Positions 32,598 to 42,193 of a stretch of 64,000 nucleotides of DNA are shown here, in pieces. Each line of letters opens with the position of its first letter. The first letter of the stretch is position 1. The DNA is from Caballeronia sordidicola (GTDB taxonomy: Bacteria > Pseudomonadota > Gammaproteobacteria > Burkholderiales > Burkholderiaceae). The DNA lies in contig NZ_MTHB01000290.1 in NCBI RefSeq assembly GCF_002220365.1, positions 43,867 to 107,866 on the forward strand, given 5' to 3'. The notes under the pieces were generated by a model. That model saw only the letters and a list, made by a program, of their open reading frames with translations, was not told the origin of the DNA and did not search any database. Position numbers and translations under genes: made by a program.

Positions 32598-35140
32598 TCA
32601 AGGCACGCGGTCCACCTCGGTGGGAATGTCTCGGGAGCGTTCGGCAGGTGCAATGAGCGTCTTTCCCTTTGCGCCACGCCGCCATTTTCTCGTCACCCAT
32701 GCACCGAAATCATCAAGGACCGTATAAGCCACGGGCACGACCACCAGCGTCAACAACGACGAGGTGATCACGCCGCCAATGACCGTCTGGCCGAGCGGTC
32801 CCCGTTGCTCACCGCCTTCGCCCAAGCCAAGCGCGAGCGGCAGCATGCCGAAGATCATCGCGAGCGTGGTCATCAGGATTGGACGCAGCCTGACGCGTGC
32901 TGCTTCCAGCAAGGCGTCGGTGCGGGTCATCGGGTGGCCTTTGCCCTTCGCGTCGAGCAGGGTGCCGCGCCGCGCCTGATTCGCGAAGTCGACGAGCAGG
33001 ATCGCGTTCTTCGTGACAAGGCCCATCAGCATGATGAAGCCGATGATCGAGAACATGTTGAGCGTGCTGCCGAACAGCAGCAATGCGAGCAGCACGCCCA
33101 CGAGCGTCAACGGTAAGGACGTCATGATCGCGAGCGGTTGCAGGAAGCTGCCGAACTGTGACGCGAGGATCATGTAGATGAAGATCACGGCGAGCGCCAG
33201 CGCCTAGACTGAATAGATGAACGACTCGTTCATGCTTTTTGTTGAGCCGCCGAAACGGTATCGGTAGCCTGCGGGAAGGCGCATCTCGTCGAGGGTCTTC
33301 TTCACATCGGCGGCGACTTCGCCCGGCGAGCGTCCCATGACGTTCGCCGAAATCTCGACCTCCCGCGACAAATCCCGCCGGCCGATCACATCCGGCCCGG
33401 TCGTCTCGGTGATCGCGGCGACCTGTCGCAAGGGCACGAGTACCGGCGCGCCGTTGGCGTCGGTGCGGCTGGTGGCAATCATCAGCTTTGACAGGTCATC
33501 CACGTTGCGGCGTTGCGCCGAGGGCAAACGCACGCTCACGTCGTAATCCTGATCGTCGGGCGCGCGCCATGTGCTGATGGCGGCGCCGGACAGCAGCGGG
33601 CGCAGCGCCTGACCGATTTCGGCTACGCCCACGCCCAGGTCCGACGCGAGTTCGCGACGAACGTCGATGGCCACAATGGGTTTGTCGTCCTTCAGGCTCG
33701 CGTCCAGGTCGACGAGGCCGGGAATCTTTTGCAAGCGCCGTTGTGCTTCGGCGGACAGACGCCGCAGTTCGTCCAGGTTGTCGCCTTGCAGGTTGAACTG
33801 CACGGCCTGGCTGGAGCCGGCGCCGTCGGGCATGCCGATCTCGGTCACCACGACCCCGGCAATGTTCTGCAGGCGCGTGCGAAAGACCTGGTTCAATTCC
33901 AGTACGCCGCGGGTCCGCGCGCGCCGCTCTTTCAGGCGCACAGTGATCAACGCGTTGTTCTTGCCCTGCGCGTTGCCGGAGTTGATCGTGGCGTAGCTGT
34001 ATCGAACCTCGGGGTATTGCGCGAGTGCTGCTTCGACCTGCCGGACTTTGTCGGCGGTCGCTTCCAGCGACGTTCCCACGGGTGTGTTCAAGCCAATCTG
34101 CGTAGTGGAGAAATCGGCATTCGGTACGAACTCGGTGCCGATCAGCGGCACGAGGAACAGGCTGCCGAAAAAGGTCGCGGCTGCGACCGACAGCGTGGTG
34201 ATGCGGTGCTTGAGCGACCAGCCGAGCTGCCGCTGATAGAACCGCGCGAGCCGTTCCACGCCGCGCTCGAAGAACGCGAGCAAACGCGCGAGATGGCGCG
34301 TGCCGCGAACATGCAGCGCGGGATCGGGCCAGATCGACGAGAGCATGGGGTCGAGCGTGAACGAGACGAACATCGAGATCAGCACGGCGGCGGCGACCGT
34401 CACGCCGAACTGGTGAAAGAAGCGGCCGATGATGCCGCTCATGAACCCCACCGGCAGGAACACGGCCACTATCGAAAACGTTGTGGCGAGCACGGCCAGG
34501 GCAATTTCCTTCGTGCCGTCGAGTGCGGCCGTGCGGTGATCCGCGCCAAGCTGAACATGCCGGACGATGTTTTCGCGTACCACGATCGCGTCGTCGATCA
34601 GCAAGCCCACGCACAGGGACAACGCCATCAGCGTGATGACGTTGATCGTGAAGCCGGCGGCGAACATGAACGCAAACGTGCCGATCAACGCGATCGGCAG
34701 CGTGAGCCCGGTGATCACGGTGCTGCGCCACGAGCCGAGGAACAGGAACACGATTGCGATGGTCAGCAGCGCGCCCTCGATCAACGTGCCCTTGACTTCG
34801 TTCACGCTGTTTTCGATATCGAGCGACGAGTCGTCGGTGATATCGAGCTTGACGCCCGGCGGCAGCGTTTTTTGCAGCGCTTGCACTTCGGCACGGATGC
34901 CATGCGCCACGTCGACCGTGTTCTCGCCCTGCGCCTTCACTACCGATAAAACAGCGCGCGATTACCGTTGATCAGCGCCACCTTGTCGCGGACGTCCTGC
35001 GCGGCCTGCATGACGTTGATCGAGAGATCAAACTGGACGATCACAACGGACAACGCGTTGTAGGAGTGCGATGAAATTTCGTCGATGCCGCTGATCGTGT
35101 TGACGGATTCCTCGATCTTGCGGGTGACGTCGGATTCCAG
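32598..35140 (-). pseudogene. RND multidrug efflux pump (AcrB/MexB-type) pseudogene
   Basis: Fragments of one inner-membrane RND pump in at least two lesions. (1) The piece 34940-33207 runs from ENTVDVAHGIRAEV through the first membrane block, the proton-relay segment LCVGLLIDDAIVVREN and the second porter domain. It stops at an in-frame TAG (33204-33206) in the context SFIYSV-stop-ALALAVIFIYMILASQ; the homologues I recall have glutamine there. (2) The same frame continues from 33203 to 32598 with the last membrane helices. (3) Upstream, the short piece ending near 34945 in another frame carries SDVTRKIEESVNTISGIDEISSHSYN, which belongs near residue 60-110 of a full pump. About 160-170 residues between the pieces are missing. 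The gene is therefore not functional. Mutations are frame-based readings, not assembly-checked. Confidence 0.88.
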
Positions 35141-35291
35141 TGAATTCGATGACGGACTCGTCCGCGGAGGACGGTGTCGTTGCCGGGGCACTCGCGCTTG
35201 CGCGTTTTCTGAGCGTGTGAGTGATGCTGAGCGCCAGCACGATGATGACGATTGCCGCTAGAAAGAGGTTCCGTTTTCTCGATGAATGCAT
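35141..35291 (-). pseudogene. Remnant of an efflux adaptor (membrane fusion protein) N terminus
   Basis: From the ATG at 35291 the frame reads MHSSRKRNLFLAAIVIIVLA (in outline a short basic start plus a membrane anchor) and continues to TPSSADESVIEF. It then runs out of any recognisable protein exactly where the RND fragment begins. An anchored start like this is typical of periplasmic adaptor subunits that stand just upstream of RND pump genes. I infer that one deletion removed most of the adaptor gene and the first 50-60 codons of the pump. Confidence 0.65.
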
Positions 35292-35394
35292 TGCTTGTCA
35301 GTGGAGCGTGAAGCACGCCGCACGATAGCGCATTTACGGCCGGCGGGCGTCAAGGTTGCCGAAGGTAGCGTGGGCAACTGACCGCGGATATCGA

Positions 35395-36792
35395 TCAAAT
35401 TGTTTGTGAAAACCGCGGCTTGGCGGTTCCGGCGAGATTGCCAGCGAGGTTCCCCGCGAGATATCGATCGAAGATCATGGCCACGTTACGCACGAGCAGT
35501 CGTCCGGCAGGGAGCACATCAATCCCGTCGTGGTTCACCTTGACGAGCCCATCGGCCTCAAGCGATCTCAAGCGCTCCAGCTCACTGGCAAAAGCAGTTT
35601 TAAACCGGATCCCATAAGCCGCTTCGAACGCATCAAAACGCAGTGAAGACTGACACATGATTTCGGTGATGATGTCGCGTCGCAGCCGATCATCGGTGTT
35701 TAGCTGCACGCCTCGCGCAATAGCGAGCTCGCCGCGATCGATCGCAGCGGCGTAACCTGCCATGTCCTTGGCGTTCTGCGCGTAGACATCGCCGACCTTG
35801 CCAATGGCAGAAACCCCCAAACCAATCAAATCACAATCCGCCCGGGTGCTGTAACCCTGAAAATTTCGATGCAGCGTACCCGCTCGCTGTGCAACGGCGA
35901 GTTCATCGTGCGGCAGGGCGAAATGATCCATCCCGATGTACACGTAACCTGCCTCAGTCAGTTTCTCGATAACCCGTTCGAGAATCGCCAGACGCACGGC
36001 CGGCGTGGGCAATGCGGCTTCATCCATCTGCCGCTGCATCTTGAAAACAGCCGGCATATGCGCATAGCCGAACACGGAGAGCCGGTCGGGAGCGAGCGTG
36101 ATAATCGTGTCGAGCGTACGGCTGAAGCTCTCTACGTTCTGATGCGGCAAGCCATAGATCAGGTCGACGCTGACCGACTTGAAACCCTCGGCCCGTGCCG
36201 CCGACATGACCGTCCGCGTGGTTTCGAGTGGCTGAACGCGATTGATCGCTTGCTGCACGCGCAGATCAAAGTCCTGCACGCCGAAGCTCAGCCGGTTGAA
36301 ACCCAGGTCGCGTAATACGCCGATTGTTTCCGCCGATGCCTCGCGCGGATCGACTTCGATCGAATACTCGGCCTGTGCGTCGGGCAACAAGCGAAACGAC
36401 TCAGCGGTCGCGGCCATCAATTCGGCCATTTCATCGTGGGATAAAAACGTGGGCGTGCCACCGCCCCAATGCAGTTGCGAGACCGGCCGGGTGGTATCGA
36501 AACATGCCGCTTGCAACACCAGTTCACGTTTCAGCCGATCAAGATACGGACGCGCATGCGCACGATTTTTTGTAGCGATCTTGTTGCAGCCGCAATAGAA
36601 GCAGACGGTGTCGCAGAATGGAATATGGAAGTACAGCGAAAGATCGGCCGATGCCGCTCCCGGGTCCGCCGCAGCCCGATGGTAATGGGCGGGATCGAAG
36701 GTGTCGGTGAATTGAACGGCGGTGGGATACGACGTGTAGCGCGGACCGGCAGCGTCGTATTTTGTGAGCAGGTCGGGGCGGAAGAGGGACAT
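35395..36792 (-). CDS. hemN: Oxygen-independent coproporphyrinogen III oxidase
   Basis: A radical SAM enzyme that decarboxylates coproporphyrinogen III to protoporphyrinogen IX in heme synthesis without oxygen. The 465-residue protein has the HemN opening KYDAAGPRYTSYPTAVQF, the iron-sulfur motif C60-x3-C64-x2-C67-x-C69 (IPFCDTVCFYCGCNK) and HWGGGTPTFL. The C-terminal HemN domain is present. This is the full-length HemN class rather than the shorter HemW. The very end contains a small in-frame repeat (AGNLAGNLAGT), probably from slippage. Convergent with the efflux pseudogene side and divergent from the YkgJ gene. Confidence 0.95.
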   Translation of the reverse strand: MSLFRPDLLTKYDAAGPRYTSYPTAVQFTDTFDPAHYHRAAADPGAASADLSLYFHIPFCDTVCFYCGCNKIATKNRAHARPYLDRLKRELVLQAACFDTTRPVSQLHWGGGTPTFLSHDEMAELMAATAESFRLLPDAQAEYSIEVDPREASAETIGVLRDLGFNRLSFGVQDFDLRVQQAINRVQPLETTRTVMSAARAEGFKSVSVDLIYGLPHQNVESFSRTLDTIITLAPDRLSVFGYAHMPAVFKMQRQMDEAALPTPAVRLAILERVIEKLTEAGYVYIGMDHFALPHDELAVAQRAGTLHRNFQGYSTRADCDLIGLGVSAIGKVGDVYAQNAKDMAGYAAAIDRGELAIARGVQLNTDDRLRRDIITEIMCQSSLRFDAFEAAYGIRFKTAFASELERLRSLEADGLVKVNHDGIDVLPAGRLLVRNVAMIFDRYLAGNLAGNLAGTAKPRFSQTI

Positions 36793-36945
36793 TGCGTACA
36801 GACTCGGTCGGACAGGCTTGAGGAGGGTGCTTCGAGTCTAGCCGACCCGTTCCCCTGAATCTTGCGTGATAACGCCGCACCGAACGCCGTAGCCGCGCGG
36901 TGGCACAATGCCGGGTTGCCCCATTTGCCCAAACAGTACGAACCG

Positions 36946-37239
36946 ATGTCTGCCGCCCTCCGTCCGAACCCCGCCCACGCGTGCCGCGAAAGCTGCGGTG
37001 CATGCTGTATCGCGCCGTCGATTTCGAGCGCGATTCCCGGCATGCCCGACGGCAAGCCGGCCGGTGTGCGCTGCGTCCAGCTTGGGGCGGATCTGCGCTG
37101 TGCGATATTCGGCGATGCCCGCAGGCCGGCCTGCTGCTCGGGCTTGCAGCCATCGGAGTCCATGTGCGGCGGCACGCGTGCCTACGCGCTGGCCTGGCTC
37201 ACGCAACTCGAAATCGATACGCAACCTGAGCGCGCCTAG
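36946..37239 (+). CDS. YkgJ-family cysteine cluster protein
   Basis: A 97-residue protein with the cysteine cluster C13-x3-C17-x2-C20-C21 (ACRESCGACCIAPSIS) and further cysteines later (RCVQLG, LRCAIFG, PACCSG, SMCGG). This is the YkgJ/UPF0153-type pattern, proposed to bind zinc or an iron-sulfur cluster. The ATG at 36946 begins MSAALRPNPAHAC. The 84-bp longer frame adds residues that do not fit the family. Function unknown. It is followed 47 bp later by the DUF1439 lipoprotein on the same strand. Confidence 0.85.
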   Translation: MSAALRPNPAHACRESCGACCIAPSISSAIPGMPDGKPAGVRCVQLGADLRCAIFGDARRPACCSGLQPSESMCGGTRAYALAWLTQLEIDTQPERA

Positions 37240-37286
37240 CCGGTCGAATGCTCTTTGTCCAAGTTCAAGTCACTGGAGAATTTCGC

Positions 37287-37874
37287 ATGACTCAAGCCGT
37301 TGCGCCGAAGCGGCGCCGGTTCCTGCTTGCAGCCCTTGGCGGCGCGAGCGCGGTGGCGCTGGGAACCCAGGGATGCGCCGCATCGATATTTCCGTTCATC
37401 CCCGACCACTACACGTTTAGCCAGGCGCAGGTCCAGGACGCGGTGCAGCGCAAATTTCCGTTCCAACGCACGGCCTCGCAGATTTTCGATGTCACGTTGG
37501 CTAACCCGGTAGTTGGCCTTGCGCCCGATCGCAACCGGATAACCGTGCGTCTGGACGCGCGGCTTGCCACGCCCTTCATGCCGAATCCAGTCACCGGCGT
37601 GTTTACTCTTTCCAGTCAACTGGCTTACGACGCACCTAGCCATTCGGTCATCCTGATGTCGCCGACTGTCGATAACGCCCAGGTCTCCGGCGACGCTGCG
37701 CAATACAGCCAGCAGATCAATGCAGTCGGCGCGGTCATGGCGACTCAGTTCCTGGACCGTTACCCCATCTACACATTCAAGCCTGAACAATTACAGTTTG
37801 CCGGTGTTAATTACGAACCCGGTACAATCACCGTCCTTACAAACGGCATACGCGTGCAGATCGTCGAGAAGTAG
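37287..37874 (+). CDS. DUF1439 (YceB-like) exported lipoprotein
   Basis: A 195-residue protein. The ATG at 37287 has GGAG 8 nt upstream. The N terminus PKRRRFLLAALGGASAVALGTQGC looks like a twin-arginine-style or basic signal peptide ending in a lipobox-like GTQGC (cysteine 30). The match to the lipobox is weak. The rest has the DUF1439 pattern: YTFSQAQVQDAVQRKFPFQRT at the start of the domain (about 44-64) and a beta-rich body typical of this lipid-binding-like fold. Its job is not known in the family. It is followed by uppP. Confidence 0.8.
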   Translation: MTQAVAPKRRRFLLAALGGASAVALGTQGCAASIFPFIPDHYTFSQAQVQDAVQRKFPFQRTASQIFDVTLANPVVGLAPDRNRITVRLDARLATPFMPNPVTGVFTLSSQLAYDAPSHSVILMSPTVDNAQVSGDAAQYSQQINAVGAVMATQFLDRYPIYTFKPEQLQFAGVNYEPGTITVLTNGIRVQIVEK

Positions 37875-37952
37875 TCTTTCCGGCGCAATCCAGTACGCGC
37901 GTGCCCGAATGATTGGCTGGCGACGGCCAAACTATGCCAAAAGGGCGGAGCG

Positions 37953-38786
37953 ATGGACTGGATTCTGTTTTGCAAAGCACTGATTCTGGGTGTGGTGGAG
38001 GGCTTGACTGAGTTTTTGCCGGTATCGAGCACGGGACACCTGATTGTTGCCGGCAGCCTGCTGAATTTCACGAACGCCCAGGCCAAGACCTTCGACGTCG
38101 TGATCCAGTTCGGCGCGATCCTCGCGATTGTCTGGGAATACCGGCGCAAGATCGGCGCGGTCGTCGCCGGATTGCCCACGCAGCCCAAGGCGCGCCGGTT
38201 TGCGCTGAACGTGATCATCGCGACCATTCCGGCGGTGGTGCTCGGCTTGCTGTTCGAAAAGCACATCAAGGCGGTTTTGTTCGCGCCAGTGCCGGTGTCC
38301 GTGGCGTTGATCGTGGGCGGGATCGTGATCCTGTGGGCGGAAGCGCGGCATCGCGAGCGAAACGTCGCGCCGCGGGTGACGTCGGTGGATGATCTTTCTT
38401 ATGCCGATGCCTTCAAAGTCGGGCTCGCCCAATGTTTCGCGCTGATTCCGGGCACGTCGCGCTCGGGGTCGACGATTATCGGCGGGATGTTGTTTGGGCT
38501 GGAACGTAAAGTCGCTACCGAGTTTTCTTTCTTTCTCGCTATCCCCATCATTTTCGGCGCCACGCTTTACGAGCTTGCGAAGGAGTGGCGCACGTTGTCC
38601 GTCGATTCGGTAGGCTTGTTTATCGTCGGGCTCGTGGCCGCGTTCGTCAGCGCATTCGTGTGTATTCGATGGCTGTTGCGTTACGTCGCCACGCACGATT
38701 TCACGGCGTTCGCGTGGTATCGGATCGGCTTCGGGCTGCTGATCCTGATTGTTGGGTATAGCGGCGGATTGAGTTGGGCCGAGTGA
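37953..38786 (+). CDS. uppP: Undecaprenyl-diphosphate phosphatase
   Basis: Recycles the cell-wall carrier lipid by dephosphorylating undecaprenyl pyrophosphate; overproduction gives bacitracin resistance. The 277-residue membrane protein has both conserved motifs: EGLTEFLPVSSTGH (residues 16-29) and the second one with PGTSRSGSTI (about 165-174), and about eight membrane helices. Length is normal. It ends in a strong intrinsic terminator 83 bp downstream. Older name bacA. Confidence 0.97.
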   Translation: MDWILFCKALILGVVEGLTEFLPVSSTGHLIVAGSLLNFTNAQAKTFDVVIQFGAILAIVWEYRRKIGAVVAGLPTQPKARRFALNVIIATIPAVVLGLLFEKHIKAVLFAPVPVSVALIVGGIVILWAEARHRERNVAPRVTSVDDLSYADAFKVGLAQCFALIPGTSRSGSTIIGGMLFGLERKVATEFSFFLAIPIIFGATLYELAKEWRTLSVDSVGLFIVGLVAAFVSAFVCIRWLLRYVATHDFTAFAWYRIGFGLLILIVGYSGGLSWAE

Positions 38787-38868
38787 GGATTCGCGGTTGT
38801 TAGAGCCGTTCATGGGTGCTGCGGTGCTGCCCAAAAGTTAAGGCTCGAGTCCGCAAGCGCATACGAAA

Positions 38869-38905
38869 CAGGCCGTTCCAACGTCGGTTGGAACGGCCTG
38901 TTTTT
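38869..38905 (+). terminator. Intrinsic terminator of uppP
   Basis: A 14-bp perfect stem (CAGGCCGTTCCAAC with its complement) with loop GTCG, followed by five T. Part of the stem also occurs in the terminator at 49824-49860. Confidence 0.92.
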
Positions 38906-38934
38906 GTCTGGGCCGATAGATTTTCGGCCGTCTT

Positions 38935-39693
38935 TCAGCGGCGCTTGAACACCAGATCCCACACGCCGTGACCGAGTTTCAATCCGCGCCGTTCGAACTT
39001 GGTTACGGGCCGGTAATCGGGACGCTGCGCGTAATCCGAGCCGGCTGAGTTTTCCAGCGCCGGTTCCGCCGACAACACCTCGAGCATCTGTTCGGCGTAG
39101 TTCTGCCAGTCAGTGGCGAGATGCAGATACCCGCCCGGTTTGAGCCGCGACACGAGCAATGCCACGAACTTCGGCTGGATGAGCCGCCGTTTATGGTGAC
39201 GCGCCTTGTGCCACGGATCGGGGAAATAGATATGGACGCCATCGAGGCTGTCCGCCGCGATCATGTGTTCCAGCACTTCCACGGCGTCGTGCTGGACGAC
39301 GCGAATGTTCGTCAGCTCCTGTTCGCCGATCAGCTTCAGCAATGCGCCCACGCCCGGCTCATGGACCTCGATGCCAAGGAAGTCATCGGCGGGGCGTGCC
39401 GACGCGATTTCCGCGGTCGTCCCGCCCATGCCGAAGCCGATTTCCAGCACGCGCGGCGCTTGGCGTCCGAACGCGGCGTCCCAGTCGAGCGGCTGCGGCG
39501 CGTAGGGCACGACAAAGCGCGGTCCGAATTCATCGAGCGCGCGGCGCTGTCCCGTGGACACCCGTCCCGCACGCGTGACGAAGCTGCGAATCCGCCGATG
39601 TCGAAGCGTGCCGGCCGCGTCGGCCGCTTCGCTGCCTTTAGCCTCGTCGCTATCGCGGGTCTCGTCTTGGTCGGGGGTGGGATCGTGGATCAT
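38935..39693 (-). CDS. trmB: tRNA (guanine-N7-)-methyltransferase
   Basis: Methylates G46 of tRNA with SAM. The 252-residue protein has the SAM site VLEIGFGMGGTTAEIA, the FLGIEVHEPGVGALL segment, the TrmB hallmark VHIYFPDPWHKARHHKRRLIQ, and the LHLATDWQNYAEQM motif. The ATG at 39693 (MIHDPTPDQDE) is preferred. The first 45 residues form a charged, variable tail that is not part of the fold. It lies downstream of tRNA-Gly on the same strand. Confidence 0.96.
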   Translation of the reverse strand: MIHDPTPDQDETRDSDEAKGSEAADAAGTLRHRRIRSFVTRAGRVSTGQRRALDEFGPRFVVPYAPQPLDWDAAFGRQAPRVLEIGFGMGGTTAEIASARPADDFLGIEVHEPGVGALLKLIGEQELTNIRVVQHDAVEVLEHMIAADSLDGVHIYFPDPWHKARHHKRRLIQPKFVALLVSRLKPGGYLHLATDWQNYAEQMLEVLSAEPALENSAGSDYAQRPDYRPVTKFERRGLKLGHGVWDLVFKRR

Positions 39694-39768
39694 CGAAAAA
39701 GGACGCGGATTCTGGGGTTGAGCGGAGCTTGGCTGCAAATGCAAGGCAAACCTGGCGCTGCTGTAAAT

Positions 39769-39797
39769 CAAAAAGCCGCCTTCGAAGGCGGCTTTTT
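39769..39797. terminator. Bidirectional-looking terminator after tRNA-Gly
   Basis: Perfect stem AAGCCGCC...GGCGGCTT (39772-39796) around TTCGAA, flanked by an A run and a T run. On the minus strand it ends tRNA-Gly, 14 bp after the CCA. Confidence 0.85.
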
Positions 39798-39810
39798 TGT
39801 GAACGAAAAC

Positions 39811-39884
39811 TGGAGCGGGCGATGGGAATCGAACCCACGGCTCTAGCTTGGGAAGCTAGGGTATTACCATTATACGACGCCCGC
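39811..39884 (-). tRNA. tRNA-Gly(CCC)
   Basis: A 74-nt cloverleaf on the minus strand: acceptor GCGGGCG with CGCCCGC, anticodon stem CTAGC/GCTAG, loop TTCCCAA giving anticodon CCC, T loop TTCGATT, discriminator T and encoded CCA. Confidence 0.96.
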
Positions 39885-39894
39885 AGAGAGCGCA

Positions 39895-39924
39895 ATTTTA
39901 CGCGGAATACCCCGTCTACCGCAA
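39895..39924 (-). promoter_or_regulatory. Sigma-70 promoter of tRNA-Gly
   Basis: TTGCGG (39919-39924) and TAAAAT (39895-39900) on the minus strand, spacer 18 bp. The -10 lies 10 bp before the mature 5' end. Confidence 0.65.
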
Positions 39925-39958
39925 CTTTACCGGGATCGACGGAGATTGAACTCCGAAA

Positions 39959-40531
39959 TTACACCCCGAACATGGTCATGGTCACGGCCAGCCGCGTCAC
40001 GACCATCAGCAGTACCTGAACGATCACGAACAGCAGGATAGGCGACAAATCGATACCGCCCATGCGCGGCAACACGCGCCGCAGCGGCTCGAGAAACGGC
40101 GCCGTGAGTTGGTACAGCAGCGGCATGGCTGGAGATTGCGGGTTCAGCCACGACAGCAATGCCATCAGGATCGTCATCCAGATGATGAGATTCAGCGCCC
40201 ATTTGATGACGGTGATCACCGCGACCAGTAGCAGTGTGGGCAGCATGGGCACGAGTCCGGCGGGATCGACCCCCGCGACCAGAACCAACAGGATCACAAA
40301 TACCACCGCAGCAAGGAATGCCGCGACAATGCTCGCCCAGTCGATAGTCTTTGCCGCCGGCAGGATCTTGCGCAACGGCAAGACGAGCCAGTTCGTGGCC
40401 TGCATCACCGCGTTGGACACGGGGTTGTACGGCGGCATACGGACGACCTGCATCCAGGCGCGCAGCAGCAGCGCAGCGCCGAACAGCGTGAAGATTGTGT
40501 TGAGTAGAAAACGGGCGATCTCGCCGAACAT
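39959..40531 (-). CDS. YggT family membrane protein
   Basis: A 190-residue protein with four or five membrane helices in two similar halves: the pattern LRAWMQVVRMPPYNPVSNAVMQATNWLVLPLRKILP is mirrored later by LLSWLNPQSPAMPLLYQLTAPFLEPLRRVLPRMGGIDLSPILL (each read as one YggT repeat). Family members are often linked to osmotic stress, cell division or protein-sorting factors, without a settled activity. Single gene upstream of tRNA-Gly. Confidence 0.92.
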   Translation of the reverse strand: MFGEIARFLLNTIFTLFGAALLLRAWMQVVRMPPYNPVSNAVMQATNWLVLPLRKILPAAKTIDWASIVAAFLAAVVFVILLVLVAGVDPAGLVPMLPTLLLVAVITVIKWALNLIIWMTILMALLSWLNPQSPAMPLLYQLTAPFLEPLRRVLPRMGGIDLSPILLFVIVQVLLMVVTRLAVTMTMFGV

Positions 40532-40652
40532 CTCAAATCCTTTTCAAGGCAAAAGCGCGGCGCTCATGGCCGCGCGGAGTGATACGAGGGCAAGTAAAGC
40601 CGCAACGGGAAACCGCCCGGCTTCATCGAACCGCTCAGCGACTTGCGGTCAG

Positions 40653-40976
40653 TCAGCTCGCGGCGCGAACGTCGCTGATCTGCACGACCGGCGCAACGCC
40701 GTCAGGGTAATAGTTAACGATGTCCGCGGAGAAGGCTTTCGCATGTGGCGAGACCGCGGCCGTGAAGGCATCGACGGAATCGAACAGCAGGTGGCCCGCT
40801 GCAATATACGTAGGCGTTGAACCCGGCGCGCCCCCCGCCAGTCCCGCATCCGCCGTCCATCCCTTCAATGCACTGCCAAGCAAGCCAGCCACCCAGGGCA
40901 TATGGCTCGTACAGTAGTAGTCGATGTCGAAGGGCGCATTCTCGCGATACGGATAAAAAAAGCTCACCTTGATCAT
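40653..40976 (-). CDS. EthD-like small dimeric alpha/beta protein
   Basis: A 107-residue protein starting MIKVSFFYPYRENAPFDIDYY with the family's TSHMPWVAGLLG segment, and ending with FSADIVNYYPDGVAPVVQISDV. This is the EthD/dimeric ferredoxin-like barrel family, named after an ether degradation accessory gene; most members have no known role. The ATG at 40976 gives the family start; the 186-bp longer frame has no support. The gene between it and the next (41276) is in the same direction but 300 bp away. Confidence 0.85.
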   Translation of the reverse strand: MIKVSFFYPYRENAPFDIDYYCTSHMPWVAGLLGSALKGWTADAGLAGGAPGSTPTYIAAGHLLFDSVDAFTAAVSPHAKAFSADIVNYYPDGVAPVVQISDVRAAS

Positions 40977-41275
40977 TGTTTGTTCTCGTAGCTGAATGGG
41001 TTGGCGTCGAGGGTGGCGGCCGAAGCCAGAACTTCGCTTGGCGTTCAACGCACGGTCCGGGTTCAGAACCAGGGAGCGCTCGTTGCCCGCTCGTTGCCCG
41101 CTTGTTGCCCGCTTCCTGCCGGCGTCCGGCACGGTGGCCGAACCCCTCGGCGGCTTTGCCACACTGGCGCGCCGGGCATCACGATAGCATGGCTTGATGG
41201 CGCCTTGTGCCGCTTGGCGTACGCCGGCGCACAGGTACCCCCATACGGCCGGCTATGCGTGTCGGATCGAGTCAA
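40977..41275. other. Intergenic region, no gene seen
   Basis: About 300 bp. It contains a small run of imperfect GCTCGTTGCCC/GCTTGTTGCCC repeats near 41080-41110. Reading frames here look like chance openings. Confidence 0.4.
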
Positions 41276-42193
41276 TCAATCGTCGCTCGGCCCGGTCCCG
41301 TTCAACACGAGTTCGATGGCGTGTGACATCGCGTCGAGTGCTTGCGCGGGCGGTGGCGATGCCCGCCGTTTCGCCAGCGCGACCGCGCGCCGCGAGAGCA
41401 GCGCATATAGCGCGGCGTGATCGCCGCCAAGGTCTTGCAGCAGCGCCAACTGCTTAATCACAATACCCGCGTCGCCGCGCGACACCGGGCCGGCAAGCGC
41501 ACCCGGCAAACCCTTTTCACGCGCGGTTTCGATGGTGCCGGCAAGCATCGGCAGGACTGCGCGCAATGCGTCGTCCTCGGCGAACCCCAACTCTTTCCAG
41601 AGCGTCACCGTCTCCGACAGCGAGCACAGCGCAAAGCTGGCCGCGTAGTGCGCGGCGGCGTGGTAGAGCAGGCGGCCGCCCGGCGGGATGGATAGCGGAT
41701 GGCAGCCCAGAGCCTGAACCAACTCGGTCAGCGTGTCGTGCAAGGCACCGCTCGCTTCAATCGTGACTGAACAGCCTGCAATGCGCGTCTGGTCGCTCGG
41801 CAGGCCGCCAAACAGGAACAACGGATGGAATCCGCCGATGTCTGCACCCTGCGCCTGGGCACCAGCAAGGACATCGAGGGGCGTGGCGCCGCTGCAATGC
41901 ACGATTGCTTTTGTGCCGTCGCGAACCTGATCCAGGCGCAAAGCGTTCGCCGTCGCACCAATGGAGTCGTCAGGAACGGTTAAAAATACGATATCGGCGT
42001 GTTGCGCGACCGCGCTGGCGTCGTTGGCGACTAGACATTGCGGCAATTCGCCTGCGAATTCGTGTGCCGATGCCGCCGATCGGCTCGCTATCGCGCTGAC
42101 CGGGTAGCCCGCGCGCGACCAGACGGCTGCCAGGCAGCGCGCGAGGCGCCCCGCGCCGACGAAGCCCAAACGGGGCGTCGTTGAAAAAGGCAT
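41276..42193 (-). CDS. Rossmann-fold protein with DUF2520 domain
   Basis: A 305-residue protein. The N-terminal half is a nucleotide-binding Rossmann domain (LGFVGAGRLARCLA at residues 9-22, and HADIVFLTVPDDSI). The second half is the DUF2520 domain (GGFHPLFLFGG, HYAASFALCSLSETVTLWKELG, GPVSRGDAGIV). The layout resembles F420/NADP-dependent oxidoreductases and pyrroline-5-carboxylate reductase-like proteins, but the substrate is unknown in the family. Length is normal; single gene. Confidence 0.88.
   Translation of the reverse strand: MPFSTTPRLGFVGAGRLARCLAAVWSRAGYPVSAIASRSAASAHEFAGELPQCLVANDASAVAQHADIVFLTVPDDSIGATANALRLDQVRDGTKAIVHCSGATPLDVLAGAQAQGADIGGFHPLFLFGGLPSDQTRIAGCSVTIEASGALHDTLTELVQALGCHPLSIPPGGRLLYHAAAHYAASFALCSLSETVTLWKELGFAEDDALRAVLPMLAGTIETAREKGLPGALAGPVSRGDAGIVIKQLALLQDLGGDHAALYALLSRRAVALAKRRASPPPAQALDAMSHAIELVLNGTGPSDD

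Noticed and set aside
35028..35316. Frames in the adaptor/pump junction taken as short genes
   Set aside because: They are the truncated start of a membrane fusion protein and out-of-frame readings across the deletion, not independent genes.
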